Source: Acidithiobacillus ferrianus (GTDB lineage Bacteria > Pseudomonadota > Gammaproteobacteria > Acidithiobacillales > Acidithiobacillaceae). From it: a stretch of DNA of 64,000 nucleotides. The stretch is taken from positions 1-64,000 of the forward strand of contig NZ_WNJL01000014.1 of NCBI RefSeq assembly GCF_010378095.1, given 5' to 3'. A program made the position numbers and the translations under genes. The notes below the pieces were generated by a model, which saw only the letters and a list, made by a program, of their open reading frames with translations, did not search any database and was not told the origin of the DNA. Each line of letters opens with the position of its first letter. Within the stretch, counting starts at the first letter, position 1. Shown here piece after piece: positions 29,399 through 38,950 of the stretch.

Positions 29399-30345
29399 TT
29401 GCCAGACTCAGTGCCAGAGAGTAACCCTGATCTCCGCAAGATCATCCATGTGGACATGGATGCCTTCTTTGCGGCCGTAGAACAACGCGACAGGCCGGAG
29501 CTCCGCGGTCAGCCTTTGATCGTCGGCGGTGATCCAAATGGCCGGGGAGTCGTTGCCACCTGTAGCTACGAAGCCCGACGTTTTGGGATCCACTCGGCCA
29601 TGTCGGTGGCACGGGCCCGCTCCCTCTGCCCGCAGGCAATCTTTGTCCGTCCCCGCATGGAAGCCTATCGAGAGGCCTCCTGTCAGGTTATGGCTATCCT
29701 GCGCAGTTACCACCGCTCGTGGAGCCACTGTCGCTGGATGATGCCTTTCTGGACGTCCCTGCTGCCACCGCCGATGGTATCCTGGCGGTCGAAATCGCCC
29801 GCGAGATACTGGACCGCATTCATCGGGAAACGAGGCTGACCGCTTCGGCAGGGGTCTCCTATAATAAGTTGCTCGCCAAGCGCCTCCGACTGGCGCAATC
29901 CCCATGGGCTTTTCGTTATCCCGCCCGAACGTGGTCTCGACTTCTTGGCGCCGCTGCCCGTTGGCAAACTGCATGGTGTGGGCCCGGCCACTGTAAAAAC
30001 TATCCGCTATGGGCATCGACACCGTCTCGGATCAGCGGGCGATGGCGCAGGAGAGGTTGATTAGGTGTTTCGGTAAGGTTGGAGCTTGGTTTTACGAAGT
30101 GGCGCGGGGGATCGATAGGCGGCCCGTGCAGCCGACCCACCAACGGAAATCGGTGGGTACCGAGCGGACCTTCTCGGAAAATCTGGAGGATCGAAGGACC
30201 ATGCTGGCCACGTTACAGCAGATGGCCGAGCAGGCTGCGGCCCGTCTCCAGGCACTCGCCTTGGCGGGCTACGCGGTGAAGATCAAGGCACGCTTTCCCG
30301 ATTTTGCCACGGTCACCCGAGCGTATACGGCGACCGAGGTCACCG
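29399..30345 (+). pseudogene. DNA polymerase IV (dinB), broken by three frameshifts and truncated
   Basis: The pieces together read as a Y-family polymerase. Frame 1 gives [20 protein letters not shown] and [14 protein letters not shown] shift near 29705 leads to [15 protein letters not shown] and [13 protein letters not shown]; a second near 29881 gives [29 protein letters not shown]; a third near 30006 gives [17 protein letters not shown] and the little-finger start KSVGTERTFSENL. The sequence diverges from the family near 30340 and stops without the C-terminal clamp-binding tail. It cannot make a working enzyme. The apparent start is TTG at 29399. Confidence 0.85.
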
Positions 30346-30403
30346 GGAACACTGTATCAATTTACATCCGCTGCTGACAATTCCCATTTTGCGCACGGTA
30401 CCG

Positions 30404-30447
30404 AGCTTCGCAAGATCATCCATGTAGACATGGATGCCTTTTCCTGA
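30404..30447 (+). pseudogene. Second dinB 5' scrap
   Basis: Bases here repeat the beginning of dinB: the translation [12 protein letters not shown] is identical to residues near the start of the copy at 29399, with a few synonymous changes, then a stop follows at once. Only about 13 codons remain. It is a remnant of a second dinB copy, or of a duplication or recombination event. Confidence 0.7.
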
Positions 30448-30554
30448 AATAACAGCGAGCGGTTCCTCTGCTCTGGAATGCGGCGTAGAATTAGTAGACG
30501 GAATAGGGCCTTGGGAAGCATCACGATGAAGAAACCGCACAAGTGGAAGGTCCA

Positions 30555-31444
30555 GTGACGCCAGCGCCGCGTGACCTACTGCATCGCCTTTTTGAGTACA
30601 TCGAGGAGCAGGCCAAAGATATCGACCCCCGTGGCTTCCAGGTATCGAAGCATTCCGGCTTCAAGTGCAATCCCGAGGACATCGCAGGGCTTCCCGGCAT
30701 CCACTTGGATCTCCAGCTAGAGGGAGACTACATCTGGCTGGAGGTGGAGCGCTTGGAGGCCGACAAGCCCCCGGCAATTCCGGGATTGTGTCGCGTCAGC
30801 TCCGATCCATTTGGCCAGCCGCCCTCCTTGGACGAAGCCGCGCTGTTGCACCGAATCCATACTGAATCGGCTGACTCGCCGTCAATCGAGCACGCACAGC
30901 TTGAAGCTCGGATTCGAGGGAGTGCTGCCCAGATACTCCATGAATACACCAAGCTCTGGAAAGCTTGGGCAGAGGGTGAGAAGCCTCGCCGCAAGACGAT
31001 CTCCCTGTATGGGGACATCTTTGCGCTCAAACACCAACTGGAGGCTGAGGAAACCGCGAAACCGGCCGAGCTGGTGTGGGGCGTTGGTGTCGCTACCTGG
31101 GCAATGGACTTCCAAGGGTCGTCGTTTCTTTTCACCTATCCGATGCTCACCCAGGCTGCTGAGATCGCTCTGAATGAGCAGACTATGGCCATTGAGGTGC
31201 GCCCCCGCGCGACAGACACTCGCGTCGAGATGGACGCTTTCGTGGCCTGTCAGGTGAATGGTGCGGCCGAAGTCGAGAAAGCGGCCAGGGAGCACCTGGC
31301 CAAGCACAAGGATCGGCCCGTTACCCCGTTCGATCCCAGCAGCTACTCTGATGTGCTCAAGCTGGCGGCGACGAATCTCAACAGCAAAGCTCGTACCAGG
31401 AGGTTCTAGCTGCGCACGCGCCCGTTCCGCCAGCGGGACAGCAC
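30555..31444 (+). pseudogene. N-terminal fragment of a large helicase/AAA-type protein
   Basis: The frame starts VTPAPRDLLHRLFEYIEEQA and runs to 31409 (an upstream GTG at 30543 is possible). The segment KTISLYGDIFALKHQLEAEE, then PAELVWGVGVATWAM and ALNEQTMAIEVRPRA, looks to me like the N-terminal accessory region of large superfamily-I helicase/AAA proteins often found in defence islands. Near 31393 a shift to the next frame would continue SYQEVLAAHAPVPPAGQHL until the IS5-family element at 31448. All helicase motifs are missing. I infer a truncated, inactive gene; the assignment is from memory of the family and has moderate certainty. Confidence 0.55.
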
Positions 31445-31447
31445 TTA

Positions 31448-32391
31448 GAACTTATCCGTAAATAATGTTGATATCGAGCGGCACTTTTCTAAACGCAATG
31501 ATGGCGGCGGCCAGATGATTGAGGGCCAGGAAACTTCGTTCGAGCTTCTCGTAGCGCACCAGCAGCTTGCGGAAGCGATTGAACCAACTGTGCGCGACCT
31601 CGACGATCCATCTCCTGGCGCGCTTGTGGGGGAGAAGTCGGATCTCGGTGACTTCTTGGCCGCGGCTTTTGACATGGGGAATATATCCGTGGGCTTCGAT
31701 GGTCTGCAATGCCGAGGCACCGGTGTAACCTGCATCGGCACACAGGTGTTTGTGGCGGCGCTGAGGCGGTGTCGGCCGCTTGACCCTGATCGCATCAAGC
31801 ACCGCTTCCAGTTGCGAGACGTCATGCCGGTTGGCCCCGGTCACGATGAGCGACAACGGGACGCCACGCCCGTCGACCAGCAGGTGACGCTTGCTGCCAT
31901 TTTTTTCCCCGATCCGTCGGGTTCGGACCCGTGGCTTCCTGCGCCAGCGGGGCTTTCATCATCGCCCCATCGACGCTCTGCCAGCGCCAGGCAATGCCTT
32001 CCAGATCGTCGTATTCGGCCAAGCCCGCCTGCCACAGCGCCAGGAAGAATCCGCCGCGCTCCCACTCCAGAAACCGCTTGTGAACCGCGCTCGCGCTGCC
32101 GAAGCGTTCGCGCGGCAGGGCCTTCCACTGACATCCCGTGCGCAGTACATACACGATCGCTTCGAATACCAACCTCGAATCCTTCGGCTTGCGCCCGCCG
32201 CCGGGCTTGCGCACATACTCGCGCTGCACCGGCCGTGGCGCTCGCTGCGGAATCAGCGGAGCCACGCGTTTCCAGAACTCCTCGGAGACTTCCCATGCCT
32301 CAACCCGTGCTTTCCCCATCTCGCCCTCCCGTCATGTCACGCGCGCTTGCGCACGGGAGTAAAGAATACATGATTATTTAAGGATAAGCTC
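31448..32391. mobile_element. IS5-family insertion sequence (IS427-like), 944 bp
   Basis: Terminal inverted repeats are visible: left GAACTTATCCGTAAATAAT from 31448, right (reverse-complemented) GAGCTTATCCTTAAATAAT ending at 32391, with 2 mismatches in 19. A TA stands directly outside each end (31446-31447 and 32392-32393), fitting a 2-bp TA target duplication. The single transposase gene on the minus strand occupies nearly the whole element. Its left side abuts a truncated helicase gene and its right side a truncated integrase gene, so adjacent DNA has probably been deleted. Confidence 0.85.
31452..32319 (-). CDS. IS5-family transposase, split over two frames at an A7 run
   Basis: The first frame (32319-31822) begins MGKARVEAWEVSEEFWKRVA and covers the N-terminal HTH region and the first catalytic aspartate (RWQSVDGAMMKAPLA). 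The second frame (to 31452) continues LLVDGRGVPLSLIVTGANRHD, with CADAGYTGASAL (second Asp) and the C-terminal glutamate region RRWIVEVAHSWFNRFRKLL. The frames meet at seven A residues (31900-31906 on the plus strand as T7). With six A residues the protein would be one reading frame, RGKNGSKRHLLVDG. This may be transcriptional or ribosomal slippage, as used by some IS5-group elements, or decay. About 288 residues if fused. Confidence 0.8.
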
Positions 32392-32915
32392 TAAGTGGGT
32401 GGTATCAACACCTCAATCGATAGGCTTGATCTAACACCCGGTTTGCACGGTTCGCTGAGGTCGGACAAGGTCGCTCTTGCGGCGGCGTTCCCTGATGGGG
32501 GCTCTGTACCGACCCTCGTGCCGTATGGGGTTCCCATCTCCCTCTGCAGGAGACGTGCCTGCTGTTCCGCAGGGAGGGTGTCGAATAGATCTTTCAGAAT
32601 CGTGCCTTCGGTCTCGTCTGCCCAGGGGATTTCCCGGTGCATGGAGGCTGTTTCGGCTTGGAGGGCTTCGTCGACTTCGACGGCATAGCGGCGGGCCAGG
32701 CGCTCGGCATCCCGGCGGTTGCCGGTCCCCAGGGAAAACCGCAAATAGCCGTTCCCGCCAACCTTGCGGGGGCCGGACGCGAGGTTCAGATTCTGGCCTT
32801 GAAAAGCATCGGGGAGCTTGCGGGAAAAATGAAAGAGCGCGCCTCTGCGGAGCAGGTACATCGGGTTCTTGACCTCACTTTTAGCTACACTTCTAGCCAC
32901 AGTGTCTAGTCGCAA
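32391..32915 (-). pseudogene. Truncated tyrosine integrase (N-terminal part)
   Basis: The frame begins at a TTG (32915) or at GTG 32900 and shows MYLLRRGALFHFSRKLPDAF and then RFSLGTGNRRDAERLARRYA, the N-terminal DUF6538/SAM-like part of phage-type tyrosine recombinases. It ends at a stop supplied by the adjoining IS end; the catalytic R-H-R-Y domain is missing. The start lies about 50 bases from the 3' end of tRNA-Ser, the classic integrase position of an island inserted in a tRNA gene. It cannot catalyse excision. Confidence 0.8.
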
Positions 32916-32965
32916 CCCATTGAAAGCTATCTTCCTTTAAGGAAAATCAAACAGTTGATAGAACA

Positions 32966-33056
<91 letters not shown>

Positions 33057-33476
33057 TGAGGGGGCGTAGTGTAACCCAGACCGCCGCAAGGGAGCAACGA
33101 CCTCGCGCGGTCCACGGGGTGTTCGCGCCCCGTACAAGCTCATCATCCAAGCCATGAGCACATCGCCGCGAAAGGGTACCGGTTTGGATGATGCGCTGCA
33201 GGTCGATGGGTCAGAGGCATCCCCACCACAAAGCCCAGCGGGTTGGCGTTGCATAGGCGTCGGCCTCTCGGGTCGAACGGTTCGTTGATCGGACGTTCCG
33301 CGCCAACGTAGTGGCGATTAAAAATTCGTGCTGATGAACGCCGCTCAACTCAAACTGCAGGCTGTATTTCCGCGATCCAGGCATGAATCTGATGGAGGTT
33401 TCAAATCGTGTGCATGCCTCACATTGCGCGGTCGAATGGCACGTCTCCTGGCAGAGTCCCCCCATTTTGGGACGCA
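33057..33476. other. Stretch without a supported gene between tRNA-Ser and pilZ
   Basis: About 420 bases. A minus-strand frame of 89 codons (33211-33480) crosses it but has no family feature, no good ribosome site and an unusual composition. The tRNA-Ser promoter must lie at its left end. I see no clear terminator or repeat. Confidence 0.3.
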
Positions 33477-33833
33477 TCAAAAAGTCAGCACTTCACCCCC
33501 CCCTTTGGGCAGGCCCGAGAGCGCATTCTGGATACGGATCATCACGCCGGAGCGATCATTGACAAACTGAATGCCAATGGCCGGTGGACGCCCCTCCCGA
33601 TTGTCCGGCGGCATTACCCAAACCACCTTGCCCATCACGGGGGCTCGCGGTTGACCATCCGGAAGACTGATCATGAGCAACACCTCGGACCCCATGGGCA
33701 GGAGATTGGGCGTTTCCACCAGCACGCCGCCACCCTTGATATGCGGCATATAATAGCGCTGCACCGCAGCGGCGTCCCGCAAGACCACCGATAATGCCTT
33801 CGCTGCGCCTCCGGTCTCATTTTGTGCTTCCAC
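33477..33833 (-). CDS. pilZ: PilZ domain protein (type IV pilus assembly type)
   Basis: A 118-residue PilZ protein matching the founding PilZ of type IV pilus biogenesis by position (next to holB) and sequence: YYMPHIKGGGVLVETPNLLPMGSEVLLMISLPDG followed by PVMGKVVWVMP and AIGIQFV. The RxxxR plus DxSxxG c-di-GMP motif is not seen, as in classical PilZ, which does not bind the nucleotide but contacts PilB and FimX-like partners. It overlaps holB by 17 bases. It is last in the leftward run from plsX. Confidence 0.85.
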   Translation of the reverse strand: MEAQNETGGAAKALSVVLRDAAAVQRYYMPHIKGGGVLVETPNLLPMGSEVLLMISLPDGQPRAPVMGKVVWVMPPDNREGRPPAIGIQFVNDRSGVMIRIQNALSGLPKGGGEVLTF

Positions 33834-34827
33834 GACGCTTCTCCTTGGACCATAAATTCATCCAGTTCAGCAACAAAGTCTCGAGCAACAGGCCCGTGTT
33901 ACGATTCTGCGTCAGATATCCGGAGAAGTGAATCCACGCATCCACGGTTTCCCAGATACGCTGTGCATCCGCGGATGGTGCCAGCACCTGGAGCACATGC
34001 AAATAGTCGAAGTTGGCCACAGTATCCAAAAGACCTGCACGCACGCGCAACAGGTCCGCCAGTAAGCCCAACATCATTTCCCGCAACAAGAGCAATTCGG
34101 CCTCCTTACCCCAGGCATCAGCCAGACGCAAAGCAGCGATCGATCCCGCTTGTGGAAGAGCCAGCACGGCATCCATCCAATGTTGGCGCCGAGTCAGCCA
34201 ACCCGACTCCCAAAGCTGCCAGGCCCGCAGTGGCCGACCCCCAAAATTCCGGCTGAGGAAAAGCGCCTCCGCGTGCGGCACCCCGCGCTCCTTCAGCAAA
34301 GCCAAACACGCCCCCGGCTGACACCGCGGTAAAGGCAACACCTGCAATCGCGAGCGGACGGTGGCCAGGAGTTGCGAAGGGTTTTGGCTGACACAGAGCA
34401 GGTGCGCACATGCTGCAGGCTCTTCCAGGGTCTTGAGAATGGCGTTGGCCGCCGCCGTCGTCATCGATTCCGCCGGCTCCAGGCGCAGCCAGCGGCGGCG
34501 ACTCACTTGGGGAGTAAACGCCATAAATTCGTTGGCGTTACGTATTTGCTCGATAGAAATACGCTTTCCGCTCTCCGCAGAGAGGACGAGCACGTCCGGA
34601 TGATTACCTTCCCTCAACAAACGGCAAGAACGGCAGTCTCCGCAGGACAGACCTTCGACGCTAGGCGCAAAACACAAGGCCGCCGCCTGCAAATAATCAC
34701 ACCATAGGCTCACCAGTGTGCCGCTCTCTCCCACAGCGAGCATGGCTTGCGGCAATCCAGCCTGCAACAGCATTCGCATGGATTGCCACTCGGATCGAGA
34801 GGGGCGCAGGAGGCTCACCGATGACAC
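33817..34827 (-). CDS. holB: DNA polymerase III subunit delta'
   Basis: HolB, 336 residues, is the stator subunit of the clamp-loader complex. The zinc-binding cysteines appear in CFAPSVEGLSCGDCRSCRLLREGNHPDV near residues 52-80. The Walker-like region is degenerate, as usual for delta'. AANAILKTLEEPA (sensor region) and SRLQVLPLPRC follow. It overlaps tmk by 13 bases upstream and pilZ by 17 bases downstream, the common tmk-holB-pilZ order. Confidence 0.9.
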   Translation of the reverse strand: MSSVSLLRPSRSEWQSMRMLLQAGLPQAMLAVGESGTLVSLWCDYLQAAALCFAPSVEGLSCGDCRSCRLLREGNHPDVLVLSAESGKRISIEQIRNANEFMAFTPQVSRRRWLRLEPAESMTTAAANAILKTLEEPAACAHLLCVSQNPSQLLATVRSRLQVLPLPRCQPGACLALLKERGVPHAEALFLSRNFGGRPLRAWQLWESGWLTRRQHWMDAVLALPQAGSIAALRLADAWGKEAELLLLREMMLGLLADLLRVRAGLLDTVANFDYLHVLQVLAPSADAQRIWETVDAWIHFSGYLTQNRNTGLLLETLLLNWMNLWSKEKRRGSTK

Positions 34828-35462
34828 GTCAACGCGACGGCAAGCCGTGCCCGCAGAGCATCATGCACCAACGCCAGGGGCTGGGTCGCATCGATGCGCG
34901 CGATTCTTTGCGGCTCCGCCGCACAGCGCTCCGCGAACACGCCGCGGGCCCTGGTGAAAAACTCCCGATCCTCCCGTTCCATCCGATCGGGATGACGGGC
35001 ACGAATCCGTGCCGCCCCTAATTCGGGGGGCACATCAAACCAAAACGTCAAATCGGGTTGGCGGGTGATACCGGTCCATCGGGCCAGTTCGGCGATACGC
35101 GCGGACGGTACCCCGCGCCCTCCTCCTTGATAGGCATAGGTGGAATCCTCGTAACGGTCACTAATCAGCACTTTTCCGGCGGCAAGCGCCGGAGCTATGC
35201 GCGTCAACCAATGATTCCGGCGTCCCGCATAAAGCAGGAGCAATTCCTCGTCCGCCCCCAACTGGAGACGGTCATCCAAAAAAATAGGGCGCAAGGCTTC
35301 ACCCAACGGACCGCCACCTGGTTCACGGGTAACTTCTACCGCGTAACCCTGCTGGTGACACCACTCCATCAACACGGGCACCGCCGAGCTTTTCCCCGCC
35401 CCCTCTATGCCCTCCAGCGTCAAGAAAAAACCACCGGCCAGCGGCGGCATCCCCGTATTCAT
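34815..35462 (-). CDS. tmk: Thymidylate kinase
   Basis: Tmk, 215 residues, phosphorylates dTMP to dTDP. The P-loop EGIEGAGKSS lies near residues 17-26, the substrate motif REPGGGPLGEALR near 46, DRYEDSTYAYQGGGRG near 100-115, and FDVPPELGAARI near 140. Length is typical. Its ATG overlaps the mltG stop in an ATGA; it overlaps holB at its end. Confidence 0.95.
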   Translation of the reverse strand: MNTGMPPLAGGFFLTLEGIEGAGKSSAVPVLMEWCHQQGYAVEVTREPGGGPLGEALRPIFLDDRLQLGADEELLLLYAGRRNHWLTRIAPALAAGKVLISDRYEDSTYAYQGGGRGVPSARIAELARWTGITRQPDLTFWFDVPPELGAARIRARHPDRMEREDREFFTRARGVFAERCAAEPQRIARIDATQPLALVHDALRARLAVALTCHR

Positions 35463-36472
35463 GAACGCGCCCCTCCGGAATGCGGCAGATAACGCAGAAT
35501 CTGCTTGAGATGTTGCTTGTAACCTACTGAGTAATGGTATATGCCACCCTGAGCGATAAAATATAGATCGGTGCTGTCCATGGGATGCAACACGGCTAGC
35601 AGGCTGCTCAGTCCCGGCATCGCAATGGGGGTCGGCGGCAATCCTGTGTGGATATAGGTGTTGTAGGGGCTCTCCACGCGCATCTCCTGGGGTGTCAAAT
35701 GCCCCGTGTAACGGTCTCCCAAAGCGTAAATCACCGTGGGGTCCGATTGCAAAGGCATCCCCTGCCGCAAGCGATTGAGAAACACCGCGGCGATATGGGC
35801 CTGCTGCGCGGGCGGCGCACCCTCCTTCTGAACGATAGAGGCGAGAATCAGGGCCTGGTAGGGATTATGCAGCGGTAAGCCACACGCACGTCCGGCCCAC
35901 AGGGCCTGGAGTTCGTGCTGCATACGCACATAGGCCCGTTTGAGGAGACTCATCGCGGTAGTGCCGGGCACGTAGCGGTAGCTATCAGGAAACAGCCATC
36001 CCTCGGCGCTTCCCTCCGCACCGATGCCCTGCTGCGCGAGACGACGCGCCGCCGTCTCGCGCCGAGGCAAGTGTTGGTCATTCAGGTAGGGGGCCTTGCC
36101 ACGAATCTCCTGATAGATGTCCTGTAAACGCCAGCCTGGCACGATCAACAGATTGAGTGGCGTGGATTGACCGGTGATAAGTCGGCGAAGCACCTGCGCC
36201 TGATCGATGCGACCTTGAAACTGATAAAGTCCGGCCTGCATCGGGGGATGGCCCGCCAACGCCCAGGCCAAACGAAAGAGGCTTGGGCTGTCCAGTACTC
36301 CCGCGCGCGCCAGGGCCGCGATGCTCTGCGCACCACTGGCGCCCAGGGGAATAGGCACGGTCACACCTTTCGCGGGCATCGTTTCCGGCCAATACATACC
36401 GACATAATAAAGGCCCGCCGGGGCAAGAAATGCAAACAAGACCATCAAGATGGATCTATACCCTCGATTCAT
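35459..36472 (-). CDS. mltG: Endolytic murein transglycosylase MltG
   Basis: MltG, 337 residues from the ATG at 36472, cleaves nascent peptidoglycan strands to end elongation. An N-terminal membrane anchor SILMVLFAFLAPAGLYYVGMYW is followed by a LysM-like region (PLGASGAQSIAALARAGVL) and the YceG domain. The catalytic glutamate is in GSAEGWLFPDSYRYVPGTT near 180, with ASIVQKEGAPPAQQAHIAAVFLNRL and SPYNTYIHTGLPPTPI typical of the family. The start overlaps the pabC stop by four bases. Frame upstream of 36472 is the pabC gene. Confidence 0.94.
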   Translation of the reverse strand: MNRGYRSILMVLFAFLAPAGLYYVGMYWPETMPAKGVTVPIPLGASGAQSIAALARAGVLDSPSLFRLAWALAGHPPMQAGLYQFQGRIDQAQVLRRLITGQSTPLNLLIVPGWRLQDIYQEIRGKAPYLNDQHLPRRETAARRLAQQGIGAEGSAEGWLFPDSYRYVPGTTAMSLLKRAYVRMQHELQALWAGRACGLPLHNPYQALILASIVQKEGAPPAQQAHIAAVFLNRLRQGMPLQSDPTVIYALGDRYTGHLTPQEMRVESPYNTYIHTGLPPTPIAMPGLSSLLAVLHPMDSTDLYFIAQGGIYHYSVGYKQHLKQILRYLPHSGGARS

Positions 36473-37317
36473 CGCTGCGGTCCCAGACCCATCTCCCGAT
36501 GCCAGGCGAGCAAGGCGGACGCCACCGGACCGGCATGACCCGGAAGCAGGCGCTGTGCATAATGGCGGACCGGCCAAATACCGATCAAGCTGTTACTGAA
36601 AAATATTTCTTCGGCATCCTGCAGCACCTCGGCGCCGCACCGAACCAGCCGGACAGGCATGCCACGCGCGTCGAGTCCATCCAGGATGACCCGACGCTGG
36701 ATGCCCGCTATCCCTCCATCGGTCAAATCGGGGGTATACACCACGCCGGAATGTGTCCAGAACAGATTGGACATCACCCCTTCACGCAAGATGCCAGCCT
36801 GATCCAGCATGACGCCCTCGGGATATTCCGGGGACAGCGCGTCACGGGCCGCCACCTGGTTCAAACGGTTCAGCGACTTCACCGTAAGGAACGACGCCCC
36901 CGTAAGCAGAGGGACCGGACACAGCGCCGTCGCAATGCCCGGTTCCCAGTATTGCCAGGCACGCTCCGGCCATTCCGACAGAAAGAGATAGCGCCGCGCC
37001 GGACCGGCCCCGGGACTCCCGTACCCACCACCGTCCCCTCGGCTCAGGATGAGTTTGAGGAGCATACGGTGAGATTTTATCGCGGCGCCGCGAAGAAGGT
37101 TCTGAAAATCACCCATCCAGAGGAGCGGGTCAGGCATCAGGAGGCGCAAAATCTTTGCTCCGTGCGCAAGACGGGCGATATGCGCGTCCCAAAACAGGGG
37201 GACACCCGCCACCACCGCGATCGTTTCAAAGAGCCCATCCCCGTAATGCAGGGCTCGGTCGAAAGCCAGGATGCGCGCTTCCGTCCCGAGGTCCCTTCCA
37301 TCCACAGTGGCGGCCAT
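36469..37317 (-). CDS. pabC: Aminodeoxychorismate lyase
   Basis: PabC, 282 residues from the ATG at 37317, is a fold-type IV PLP enzyme that releases p-aminobenzoate for folate. The start ATVDGRDLGTEARILAFDRALHYGDGLFETI and the PLP-lysine motif FLTVKSLNRLNQV near residue 145 (K) are clear, with DQAGILREGVMSNLFW and GIAGIQRRVILDGL near the C-terminus. GTGs at 37320 and 37326 are possible starts; no good ribosome site chooses between them. The place between fabF and mltG is standard. Confidence 0.92.
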   Translation of the reverse strand: MAATVDGRDLGTEARILAFDRALHYGDGLFETIAVVAGVPLFWDAHIARLAHGAKILRLLMPDPLLWMGDFQNLLRGAAIKSHRMLLKLILSRGDGGGYGSPGAGPARRYLFLSEWPERAWQYWEPGIATALCPVPLLTGASFLTVKSLNRLNQVAARDALSPEYPEGVMLDQAGILREGVMSNLFWTHSGVVYTPDLTDGGIAGIQRRVILDGLDARGMPVRLVRCGAEVLQDAEEIFFSNSLIGIWPVRHYAQRLLPGHAGPVASALLAWHREMGLGPQR

Positions 37318-37335
37318 CACCCCCACGGGAACGGA

Positions 37336-38577
37336 TCAGACCTTGAAACGACGAAAAACGAGCGAACTGTTGGTACCGCCAAAGCCGAAGGAATTACTCA
37401 GCGCCACTTCGACTTCCGCCTTCCGCGCCTGATGGGGTACGTAATCGAGATCACACCCCTCATCCGCCTGATCGAGATTGATAGTGGGCGGTAAAACACC
37501 CCGATGGAGCGTCAGCGAAGTGAAGACAGCCTCGACACCACCTGCGGCGCCCAAAAGGTGGCCCGTCATGGATTTGGTCGAACTCATAGCCAGACGCCGG
37601 GCATGTTCACCAAAAACCGTATGTACCGCGTCACTCTCGGAGCGATCCCCGAGCGGGGTCGAGGTACCATGGGCATTGATGTAGCCCACCATTTCTGGGG
37701 CCACTCCGGCGTTGCGCAGGGCGGCCCGCATGCAACGGGCCGCCCCTTCTCCGGCCGGAGTGGGCTGGGTCATGTGGTAAGCGTCGGAACTCATACCATA
37801 CCCGGGCAACTCGGCGTAGATGCGCGCCCCGCGGCGCAGGGCGAAATCGTGCTCCTCCAGCACGAGGACACCCGCACCTTCACCGAGCACGAACCCGTCC
37901 CGGTCCTTATCCCAGGGGCGACTGGCCTTCTCGGGATCGTCATTGCGGGTGGAGAGGGCCCGTGCCGCCGAAAAGCCACCGAGCCCCAAGGGACTGATAG
38001 CCGCCTCGGCGCCACCGGCGATCATGACGTCGGCATCGCCGTATTCGATGAAGCGGGCAGCCTCACCGATAGAATGTGTACCGGTGGAGCACGCCGTCGC
38101 CATCGCAATATTGGGTCCCTTGGCGCCGTACATGATCGAAACATGACCCGACACCATATTGACGATACAGCGCGGGATAAAAAAAGGCGAGATTCGCCGC
38201 GGGCCGCTTTCAGTGACGATCTGGTGCTCGGATTCAATACCCGGCAATCCCCCGATTCCACTTCCGATGGAAACGCCCACCCGTTCGGCAATGTTCGCAC
38301 TGATGTGCAGACCGGAATCGGCGATGGCTTCCATGGCCGCCGCGAGACCATAATGAATGAACAAATCCATCTTTCGGGCTTCTTTCATAGAGAGATATTG
38401 CCCGATATCAAAACCACGCACCTCACCTGCGATCTGAGAAGCGTAAGCAGAGGGATCAATGCGCGTGACCCGTCCGATACCACTACGCCCCTGGATGATG
38501 GATTCCCAGGCCGCCGGGACACCCACCCCGATAGGAGATACAATACCCAGCCCTGTAATGACTACACGCCTCTTCAA
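37336..38577 (-). CDS. fabF: 3-oxoacyl-ACP synthase II
   Basis: FabF, 413 residues from a TTG at 38577, elongates acyl-ACP with malonyl-ACP. The active site cysteine is in [12 protein letters not shown] near 163, with histidines in [12 protein letters not shown] near 303 and [13 protein letters not shown] near 340. I chose TTG because the protein then begins [12 protein letters not shown] as in the family and GGAGGAG is eight bases upstream; an ATG at 38595 and GTG at 38598 are upstream alternatives. It follows acpP after 36 bases. Confidence 0.95.
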   Translation of the reverse strand: MKRRVVITGLGIVSPIGVGVPAAWESIIQGRSGIGRVTRIDPSAYASQIAGEVRGFDIGQYLSMKEARKMDLFIHYGLAAAMEAIADSGLHISANIAERVGVSIGSGIGGLPGIESEHQIVTESGPRRISPFFIPRCIVNMVSGHVSIMYGAKGPNIAMATACSTGTHSIGEAARFIEYGDADVMIAGGAEAAISPLGLGGFSAARALSTRNDDPEKASRPWDKDRDGFVLGEGAGVLVLEEHDFALRRGARIYAELPGYGMSSDAYHMTQPTPAGEGAARCMRAALRNAGVAPEMVGYINAHGTSTPLGDRSESDAVHTVFGEHARRLAMSSTKSMTGHLLGAAGGVEAVFTSLTLHRGVLPPTINLDQADEGCDLDYVPHQARKAEVEVALSNSFGFGGTNSSLVFRRFKV

Positions 38578-38613
38578 ACGCTTATTCTCCTCCATCACCT
38601 CACCAGAACAGGT

Positions 38614-38862
38614 TCAGGCGTCCTTGGTGGGCATATGGGCAGAGACATAGTCAATAGCCTGCTGCACGGTGGCGATCTTCTCCGCTTCCTCGTCGGGGAT
38701 TTCACAATCAAATTCTTCTTCCAGCGCCATCACCAGTTCCACGGTATCCAGCGAGTCCGCACCCAGATCATCCACGAAAGAGGCTTCATTGGTCACTTCG
38801 TCCTCATTGACGCCCAACTGCTCCACCACCACCTTCTTTACACGTTCTGCCACATTGTCCAT
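38614..38862 (-). CDS. acpP: Acyl carrier protein
   Basis: AcpP, 82 residues, carries growing acyl chains on a 4'-phosphopantetheine attached to the serine of the DSLD motif ([19 protein letters not shown] near 34-52). The protein is acidic with the typical four-helix pattern and the length of bacterial ACPs. It is flanked by fabG and fabF, the normal order. GGAG precedes the ATG. Confidence 0.97.
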   Translation of the reverse strand: MDNVAERVKKVVVEQLGVNEDEVTNEASFVDDLGADSLDTVELVMALEEEFDCEIPDEEAEKIATVQQAIDYVSAHMPTKDA

Positions 38863-38950
38863 TGGGAGAAGCTCCTCTGTTGGTTAAGAAAAATTATAGT
38901 CGGCGAGATTGGACCACAGCGCATACAGTTCTGTAAAGCCATCCGCACCC

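Noticed and set aside
33211-33480. 89-codon frame near tRNA-Ser
   Set aside because: No start signal, no family features; it overlaps the pilZ end only marginally and looks like chance.
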